Below, in pieces: positions 31,426-36,931 of a stretch of DNA of 36,931 nt (its first letter is position 1; every line of letters begins with the position of its first letter). The DNA comes from Micromonospora sp. KC213 (GTDB lineage Bacteria > Actinomycetota > Actinomycetes > Mycobacteriales > Micromonosporaceae), in NCBI RefSeq assembly GCF_004348325.1, contig NZ_SMKF01000043.1:1-36931 (forward strand), written 5' to 3'. The notes under the pieces were generated by a model. It was not told the DNA's origin, did no database searches, and saw only the letters and a list, made by a program, of their open reading frames with translations. A program made the position numbers and the translations under genes.

Positions 31426-34254
31426 ATGTCGCCACGGATTTCCCTCCCGACCGGTTGGGTGACCTTCGTTTTCACCGACATCGAGGGCTCGACCCGGCTG
31501 GCTCAGCTGCTCGGCGCCGACTACCGCCCGGTGCTGCGGGAACACCGTCGGCTGTTGCGGGACACCCTCGTCGCGACCGACGGTGCGGAACTGTTGACCG
31601 AGGGGGACTCGTTCTTCCTCGCCTTCCCGGACGCGTCGGCGGCGCTCACCGCCTGCCTGGCCGGGCAGCGGGCACTGTCCACGCACCACTGGCCCAACCC
31701 GGAGGCGCCACCCCGGGTACGGATGGGGTTGCACACCGGGTACGCCGAACCGCGCGACGGCGAGTACGCCAGCCCGGAGGTACACCGGGCCGCCCGGGTC
31801 GCCGCCGCCGCACACGGCGGGCAGGTGCTCTGCTCCGCGTCGACCGCCCGGCTCGCCGACCCGCTCCCGGACGGCGCGTCCCTGCTCGACCTCGGGCTGC
31901 ACCGGCTGCGTGGCTTCGACGACCGGGAGCGGCTCTTCCAACTCGTCGCGCCCGGCCTGGAGCGGCAGTTCCCTCGACCGCGTACCGCCGAGGCGGTGGC
32001 CCACAACCTGCCCACCCAGATCACCTCCTTCATCGGCCGGCAGGCCGAACGGGCGGAGCTGGACCTGCTGATCCGTCGGCACCGGCTGGTCACCGTCCTC
32101 GGCGCCGGCGGCGCGGGCAAGACCCGGCTCGCCGTGGAACTGGCCTCCGGGCTGGTCGAGGCGTATCCGGACGGGGTGTGGTTCGTGGACATCGCCACGG
32201 TCACCGACCCGGGACTGGTGGCGTTCGCGGTCGCCGCCGTGCTCGGGCTGCGTCCGGAACCGGGCCGCCCGATGCTGGACACCCTGGTCGAGTACGCGGC
32301 CCCGCGCCGGATGCTGGTGGTGCTGGACACCTGCGACGCCCAGCCCGCCGCCTGCGCGGAGGTGATCTCCCGACTGCTCGCCGGTGGCGGCGGGGTGCGG
32401 GTGCTGGCCACCAGCCGGGAGTCGTTCAACCTGCCCGGCGAGGTGGTCTGGCGGATCCCGCCGCTGTCGGTGGACCCGCAGCCGGGGCCCGCCGAGAGCG
32501 ACGCGGTGGCCCTGCTGCTGGACCGGACGGCGGCGGCCCGGGGTGGCCGACCGCCGGACTGGGCGGAGATCGGTGACCTACGCCGGGTGGCGCAGCGGCT
32601 GGACGGTCTGCCGTTGGCGATCGAGTTGGCCGCCGCCCGGCTGCGGGTGCTCTCCGCCGGGCAGCTCGCCGCCCGTCTCGACGATGTGCTGGGCACTCTG
32701 GACGCCGGGCGGCTCGACAGTGCCCCGCCGATGTGTCCCTCCTGGATGGGCAACCAGCGGGACACCGTCGACCTGGTCGCCGCCGCGTCCGGCAGCCCAC
32801 CGCCGTCGCCGGCGCACCGGGCCGTGCAGCGGTCCGCCGCCGAGCGGCATCTCACCATGCAGGCCACGGTGACCTGGTCGTACCGGACGTTGGGGCTCCG
32901 CGCGGCCCGGTTGCTGCGTTGGCTTGCGGTGTTCGCCGGGCCGGTCAGTCTGCCCACGGTCGAATGGCTGCTCGACGAGGATCCGATCGACCCGCTCTCG
33001 GTGCTGGTCGACAAGTCGATGGTGGTGGCCGAGCCGCACGTCACGGGCAGCACCTACCGGATGCTCGACCCGATCCGCGCGTACGCGGCCCGGCGGTTGG
33101 CCGAGGCGGGCGAGGAGCAGGCCGCCCGGGACCGGCACGTGGCGTGGTCGGCGTACGCGCTGGAGCAGGCCCACCTCGGGCCCGACGGCCGCCCGGTCAC
33201 CCTCTCCCTGTACGCGCTGGACCCGCTGGCCGGGGAACTGCGGGCGGCGCTGCGCTGGTGTGCCACCGGCGGCAGCGCCCGGGCCGGGCTGCGGCTGGCC
33301 GGTGGCCTGGATCAGTGGTGGCGGGAGCGTGGCCTGTCCCGGGAGGCCCGGCTCTGGCTGTTCCGGCTGCACGGCCGCATCGCGGAGACCGGCGAGTCGA
33401 TTCCGGAGGCGGAGCTGGCGGCGGCGTACCACCTGCACTCGCTGCACGCCGGGGCGGACGGTGAGTTCGCCGAGGAGTTGCGCTACTCGCGGCGGGCGGA
33501 GGCGGCGGCCCGGCAGGCCGGCGACGCCGGCCTGCTCGCCCGGGTGCTGGCCGGGCGGGCCGCGCCGCTGATCGACATGGGGCAGTTCCTGGAGGCGGAG
33601 CGGGTCTGCCGGGAGGTCATCGACTGGGCGCGGGAGCGGGAGGTGGCCGGCGAGGCGCTCTTCGCCGTCTACAACCTGGCCGAGCTGCTGTGGCGTCGCG
33701 GAGCGTTGGACGAGGCGGCCGAACTGCTCGGCGCGGCCCGTCCGGTGGAGGCGGCCCGCCCGGTCGAGCGGGGCCGCCGGTCGGTGGACATGCTGCTGGG
33801 CATGGTCGCGCTGACCCGCGGCGACCAGGTCGCGGCGCACGAGCACCTGCTGGTGGCGCTGCGGTCGCGGATGAGTCACGGCTACCACGGGCGGGCCTGC
33901 GACACGGTCAGCGCGGTGGCCGTGCGGTGCGCCGCCGACGATCCGGTCACCGCGGCGCGGCTCTTCGGCGCGGCCCAGGCGACGCGGGCACGGCTACGTG
34001 CCTCGCCCGGCATCTACGGCCCCTACTGGATCGACGAGCAGGCGAAGCTGCGACGCAGGCTGGGCGACGCGGCCTTCGACGCCGCGTACGGCGAGGGCGG
34101 GACGTGGGGGCTGGAGGAGGCGGCGGCGGTGGCCCTCGCGGTGGAGCACCCCGACCTGCGCGGGGACTCGGTGCGGTTCGGCACCACCGGGTCGGTGACA
34201 CCACGCCAGCCCGGACCGGCCCGCTGGGAGCTGGGCCGCTGCGAGTGGGCCTGA
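31426..34254 (+). CDS. cyclase-domain STAND NTPase regulator (class III cyclase + NB-ARC-like)
   Basis: A 942-residue protein. Residues 10-175 are a class III nucleotide cyclase domain (WVTFVFTDIEGSTRL, LTEGDSFFLAF, VHRAAR). Metal ligands Asp18 and Asp61 and Arg124 are present, but the purine-selecting Lys is Leu57, the Asp is Glu113, and the Asn is His120. A STAND-type ATPase follows: Walker A GAGGAGKT (226-233), Walker B LVVLD (297-301), ATSRE, and GLPLAIELAAARL. The C-terminal half (about 560-940) is helical, TPR-like. No C-terminal LuxR HTH is seen, unlike Mycobacterium Rv0386-type proteins. GGAGG at 31413-31417 supports ATG 31426. It may be a signalling switch rather than an active cyclase. 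Confidence 0.88.
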   Translation: MSPRISLPTGWVTFVFTDIEGSTRLAQLLGADYRPVLREHRRLLRDTLVATDGAELLTEGDSFFLAFPDASAALTACLAGQRALSTHHWPNPEAPPRVRMGLHTGYAEPRDGEYASPEVHRAARVAAAAHGGQVLCSASTARLADPLPDGASLLDLGLHRLRGFDDRERLFQLVAPGLERQFPRPRTAEAVAHNLPTQITSFIGRQAERAELDLLIRRHRLVTVLGAGGAGKTRLAVELASGLVEAYPDGVWFVDIATVTDPGLVAFAVAAVLGLRPEPGRPMLDTLVEYAAPRRMLVVLDTCDAQPAACAEVISRLLAGGGGVRVLATSRESFNLPGEVVWRIPPLSVDPQPGPAESDAVALLLDRTAAARGGRPPDWAEIGDLRRVAQRLDGLPLAIELAAARLRVLSAGQLAARLDDVLGTLDAGRLDSAPPMCPSWMGNQRDTVDLVAAASGSPPPSPAHRAVQRSAAERHLTMQATVTWSYRTLGLRAARLLRWLAVFAGPVSLPTVEWLLDEDPIDPLSVLVDKSMVVAEPHVTGSTYRMLDPIRAYAARRLAEAGEEQAARDRHVAWSAYALEQAHLGPDGRPVTLSLYALDPLAGELRAALRWCATGGSARAGLRLAGGLDQWWRERGLSREARLWLFRLHGRIAETGESIPEAELAAAYHLHSLHAGADGEFAEELRYSRRAEAAARQAGDAGLLARVLAGRAAPLIDMGQFLEAERVCREVIDWAREREVAGEALFAVYNLAELLWRRGALDEAAELLGAARPVEAARPVERGRRSVDMLLGMVALTRGDQVAAHEHLLVALRSRMSHGYHGRACDTVSAVAVRCAADDPVTAARLFGAAQATRARLRASPGIYGPYWIDEQAKLRRRLGDAAFDAAYGEGGTWGLEEAAAVALAVEHPDLRGDSVRFGTTGSVTPRQPGPARWELGRCEWA

Positions 34255-34297
34255 ACCGGGGACGGGGCGACGGCGGGGGTAGCGGCGGCGAGACGCC

Positions 34298-34334
34298 CCC
34301 TGAGGTGGGTGATTGACGGATCCCTGAGCTGGGT
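34298..34334. repeat. 13-nt direct repeat upstream of the permease
   Basis: CCCTGAGGTGGGT (34298-34310) and CCCTGAGCTGGGT (34322-34334), one mismatch, 24 nt apart start to start, in the gap before the amino-acid permease. The near two-turn spacing is compatible with binding of a dimeric regulator. Confidence 0.6.
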
Positions 34335-34389
34335 AACAACGCCGGTCATCGGTCGCGACCAGGGGGTCGCGCGGGTGAGAGGGGGCGCG

Positions 34390-35889
34390 GTGTCCGTGCT
34401 GCGTACCAAGCCGATCAGCGAGGTGATCGCCCAGAGCCGGACCGACGCAGATGAGGACCGGCCGGGTCTGCGGCGTCACCTCCGGGCCCGGGATCTGACC
34501 GGCTTCGGCATCGGCATCGTGATCGGCACCGGCATCTTCACGCTCACCGGCATCGAGGCCCGGGACAGCGCCGGTCCGGGGGTGGTGATCTCGTTCGCCA
34601 TCGCCGGGGTGGTCGCCCTGCTCGCGGCCCTCTGCTACGCCGAACTGGCCTCCAGTGTGCCGGCCGCCGGCAGCGCCTACACCTACGCGTACGCCACCAT
34701 GGGCGAGATCGTCGCCTGGATCATCGGCTGGGACCTGCTACTGGAGTTCGCGCTCGGCGCGGCGGTGGTGGCCCGCGGCTGGTCTGGCTATCTCGCCGAG
34801 CTCCTCGGGTTGCCCACCACCTGGTTCGGTGAGGAGGGCAGCGTCGTCAACCTCGGCGCGATCGGCATCGTACTGCTGCTCGGTGCCGTCGCCATCGTCG
34901 GCGTTCGCGAGTCCGCCCGGGTGACCAACCTCCTGGTGCTGGTGAAGGTCGGCATCTGTGTCTTCGTCGTGGCCGCCGGCCTGTTCTTCGTGAAGGCCGC
35001 CAACCTCACCCCGTTCATCCCGCCGGCCGCTCCTGCCGGGCCCGGCGACGAAGGCATCAGGCAGCCGGTCACCCAGGTCCTCTTCGGGCTGGAACCGTCG
35101 GTGTTCGGTTTCGTCGGCGTGCTCAGTGCCGCCGCCGTGGTCTTCTTCGCCTACACCGGTTTCGAGGCGGTGGCCAACCTGGGGGAGGAGACCCGGCGAC
35201 CCCGCCGGGATCTCACCCTGGGCCTGCTCGGCACGCTGCTGATCTCGACCGTGCTCTACGTCGGCGTCTCGCTGGTCATGGTCGGCATGGTGCCGTACAC
35301 CGAGATCGACCGAAGTGCTCCCATCGCGGCGGCCTTCAACGCGGTCGGCGCGGGCTGGGCCGGGGTCCTGGTCTCCATCGCCGCGGTCGCCGGCCTGACC
35401 AGCGTCATCCTGGTCGACCTGGTGGCCATGGGTCGGATCGGGTTCGCCATCGCCCGGGACGGGTTGATCCCACCCTCGGTCGCCGCGATCCACCCGCGCT
35501 GGGGCACCCCGTACCGGATCTCCGCCGTGATGACCGTGGCGGTCGCCCTGCTCGCCGGCTTCCTGCCGCTGTCGGCGCTGGCCGACCTGGTCAGCATCGG
35601 CGCGCTCTGCGCGTTCGTGATCGTGTCGATCGCGGTGCCGATCCTGCGCCGTAAGCGCCCGGAACTGGACCGGCCGTTCAGGGTGCCGTTCTCCCCGGTG
35701 CTGCCGATCGTCTCCGCGTTGGCCTGTCTGTACCTGATGCTGAACCTGTCGGTGGAGACCTGGCTGCGGTTCGGCGTCTGGATGCTGCTCGGCGCGTTGA
35801 TCTACTTTGGTTACGGTTACCGCCGCAACCGGCTGGCCCGGCGTGGGGGCGCCACCCCGGAGCCCCGCCAGCCGTCACCCACCGGCTGA
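34390..35889 (+). CDS. amino-acid permease (APC family, cationic amino acid transporter type)
   Basis: A 499-residue membrane transporter with about 12 hydrophobic segments from residue 45 to 480. GIVIGTGIFTLTG in the first helix is the unwound substrate-binding motif of APC transporters, and FFAYTGFEAVANLGEET in the sixth is the second; the loop GRIGFAIARDGLIPP is also typical. The N-terminus VSVLRTKPISEVIAQS resembles YfnA/CAT-type permeases. It probably imports amino acids with protons; the substrate cannot be read. GTG 34390 with a GGGGG-type ribosome site is preferred over 34309, which would add a segment of poor conservation. Confidence 0.93.
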   Translation: MSVLRTKPISEVIAQSRTDADEDRPGLRRHLRARDLTGFGIGIVIGTGIFTLTGIEARDSAGPGVVISFAIAGVVALLAALCYAELASSVPAAGSAYTYAYATMGEIVAWIIGWDLLLEFALGAAVVARGWSGYLAELLGLPTTWFGEEGSVVNLGAIGIVLLLGAVAIVGVRESARVTNLLVLVKVGICVFVVAAGLFFVKAANLTPFIPPAAPAGPGDEGIRQPVTQVLFGLEPSVFGFVGVLSAAAVVFFAYTGFEAVANLGEETRRPRRDLTLGLLGTLLISTVLYVGVSLVMVGMVPYTEIDRSAPIAAAFNAVGAGWAGVLVSIAAVAGLTSVILVDLVAMGRIGFAIARDGLIPPSVAAIHPRWGTPYRISAVMTVAVALLAGFLPLSALADLVSIGALCAFVIVSIAVPILRRKRPELDRPFRVPFSPVLPIVSALACLYLMLNLSVETWLRFGVWMLLGALIYFGYGYRRNRLARRGGATPEPRQPSPTG

Positions 35890-35909
35890 CCTCCCGGGCA
35901 GCGGCACCG

Positions 35910-35939
35910 TTGTACGTGCCCCGACCGCGGCGCTAGAGT
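35910..35939 (+). promoter_or_regulatory. promoter for the LacI-type gene
   Basis: TTGTAC-N18-TAGAGT fits the housekeeping pattern. The start would be near 35946, leaving a short 25-nt leader with GGGAGGG (35959-35965) before the GTG. Confidence 0.5.
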
Positions 35940-35970
35940 CCGCACCACCGCGGCCGGCGGGAGGGACACC

Positions 35971-36931
35971 GTGCGACACAGGTTGAAGGACGTGGCCGAG
36001 CGGGCCGGCGTGTCGGTCAAGACGGTGTCGAACGTGGTCAACGGCCACCTGCACGTGCGACCCGAGACCCGGGCCCGGGTCGAGGCGGCGGTCGCCGAAC
36101 TGAACTACCGTCCCAACCTCTCCGCCCGCAGCCTGCGCAGGGGGCGGACCGGGGTGATCGCCCTGGCCGTGCCGGAACTCGACCTGCCGTACTTCGCCGA
36201 GCTGGCCCGGCACGTGGTCGTCGCCGCCGCCCGACGGGAGTGGACGGTGCTGGTCGACCAGACCGGTGGTGACGCCGAGCGGGAACGGGTGGCCGCCGCC
36301 GGAATCGGCGACCACATGATCGACGGGATCATCTTCAGCCCGCGGGCGCTCGGCGCCGACGACCTCGTCGGCCTCGACGGCACCCCCCTGGTGCTGCTCG
36401 GGGAGCGGGTCGACCAGGGGCCGGCCGACCACGTCGGCATCGACAGCGTGACCGCCGCCCGCCAGGTCACCGCGCACCTCGTCGGGCTCGGCCGCCGCCG
36501 GATCGCCGCGATCGGTGCGTCGCACATCCCGGCCGGGGTCGGGGCGCGGCTGCGCCTGGCCGGCTACAGCGCCGCGCTCGCCGACGCCGGCATCGGGTAC
36601 GACGAGCGGCTGGTCGTGCCCACGCCGGCCTGGCGTCGCGCCGACGGTGCCGCCGCCGTGCGCCGGCTGCTCACCGCCGGGGTACGTCCCGACGCCCTGT
36701 TCTGTTTCACCGACACCCTGGCCCTCGGGGCGATGCGGGCACTGCACCTGGCGGGCCTGCGGGTGCCCGGCGACGTCGCCGTGGCGGGCTTCGACGACAT
36801 CGAGGACGGCCGGTTCAGCACCCCCACCCTGACGACCGTGACGCCGGACAAGGAACGCATCGCCGAACTGGCGGTGGACCTGCTGGCCAGCCGCGTCGAC
36901 GGTGACCAGGCCACCCCACCCCGGGATCTGC
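35971..36931 (+). CDS. LacI-family transcriptional regulator, 3' end cut by window edge
   Basis: The first 320 codons of a LacI/GalR-family regulator. The HTH KDVAERAGVSVKTVSNVVNG and hinge region VRPETRARVEAAVAELNYRPNLSARSLR occupy residues about 6-56. The periplasmic-binding-protein-like sensor domain follows, with GVIALAVPELDLPYFAEL and FDDIEDGRFSTPTLTTV. It should bind a small carbohydrate-like effector and repress a nearby catabolic operon lying beyond the right edge. GTG 35971 has GGGAGGG 5 nt upstream. About 15-30 residues of the C-terminus are missing. Confidence 0.93.
   Translation, partial: MRHRLKDVAERAGVSVKTVSNVVNGHLHVRPETRARVEAAVAELNYRPNLSARSLRRGRTGVIALAVPELDLPYFAELARHVVVAAARREWTVLVDQTGGDAERERVAAAGIGDHMIDGIIFSPRALGADDLVGLDGTPLVLLGERVDQGPADHVGIDSVTAARQVTAHLVGLGRRRIAAIGASHIPAGVGARLRLAGYSAALADAGIGYDERLVVPTPAWRRADGAAAVRRLLTAGVRPDALFCFTDTLALGAMRALHLAGLRVPGDVAVAGFDDIEDGRFSTPTLTTVTPDKERIAELAVDLLASRVDGDQATPPRDL

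Noticed and set aside
34261..34297. GGGGCG...CGCCCC as a terminator after the cyclase-NTPase gene.
   Set aside because: Only a 6-bp stem around a long loop in a GC-rich stretch; too weak to call.

Overview
The window is high-GC actinobacterial chromosome. It most likely comes from Micromonosporaceae (Micromonospora-like): codon third positions are almost all G/C, many genes start with GTG, and it carries a BldN-type sigma factor with its membrane anti-sigma partner, a Rex-hem operon and a bS22 ribosomal protein gene. The family-level placement is inferred from gene content and style; no search was run.

Layout. (a) 1-4.4 kb: a minus-strand cluster of a small lipoprotein, a glutathionylspermidine-synthase-family ATP-grasp enzyme and a CGNR zinc-finger protein (cut by the left edge), divergent from a proline dehydrogenase gene that overlaps a membrane-anchored HExxH peptidase. 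(b) 4.6-7.2 kb: BldC-like HTH protein, bS22, NAD-dependent epimerase, and acyltransferase. (c) 7.1-11.5 kb: an accessory-looking block with a one-TM protein of unknown function, a DUF2690 secreted protein and a 986-residue secreted protein with a lysozyme-like transglycosylase core. (d) 11.6-14.8 kb, minus strand: bldN, its rsbN-like anti-sigma gene and a HAD-IB phosphatase. A BldD-type box lies upstream of bldN, and a BldN-type promoter (CGTAAC-N17-CGTTTC) upstream of rsbN. (e) 15.2-17.7 kb: AMP-ligase, glutaredoxin-like and HAD genes, overlapping. (f) 17.8-23.6 kb: rex-hemA-hemC-hemD-hemB, preceded by a near-perfect Rex operator that overlaps the promoter. (g) 23.6-36.9 kb: an inverted/direct repeat element, a DEDDh exonuclease, an XRE regulator behind two DnaA boxes, a large secreted ExeM-type nuclease, a tandem GNAT protein, a membrane-anchored transglycosylase, an FmdB zinc ribbon, a cyclase-NTPase regulator, an amino-acid permease, and a LacI-type regulator cut by the right edge.

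How the parts fit. Blocks b, d, e and f look like the conserved actinobacterial developmental/haem neighbourhood: NADH/NAD+ sensing by Rex controls haem synthesis, and BldD controls bldN, whose sigma factor drives its own antagonist. Block c appears to be inserted into it. No tRNA, rRNA, CRISPR array, transposase or prophage gene was seen. The strongest new leads are the cis-regulatory sites, the DUF2690/transglycosylase pair, the repeat element after hemB, the paired DnaA boxes, and enzymes with altered active sites (HemD SUMT domain, cyclase domain, HAD DxN).
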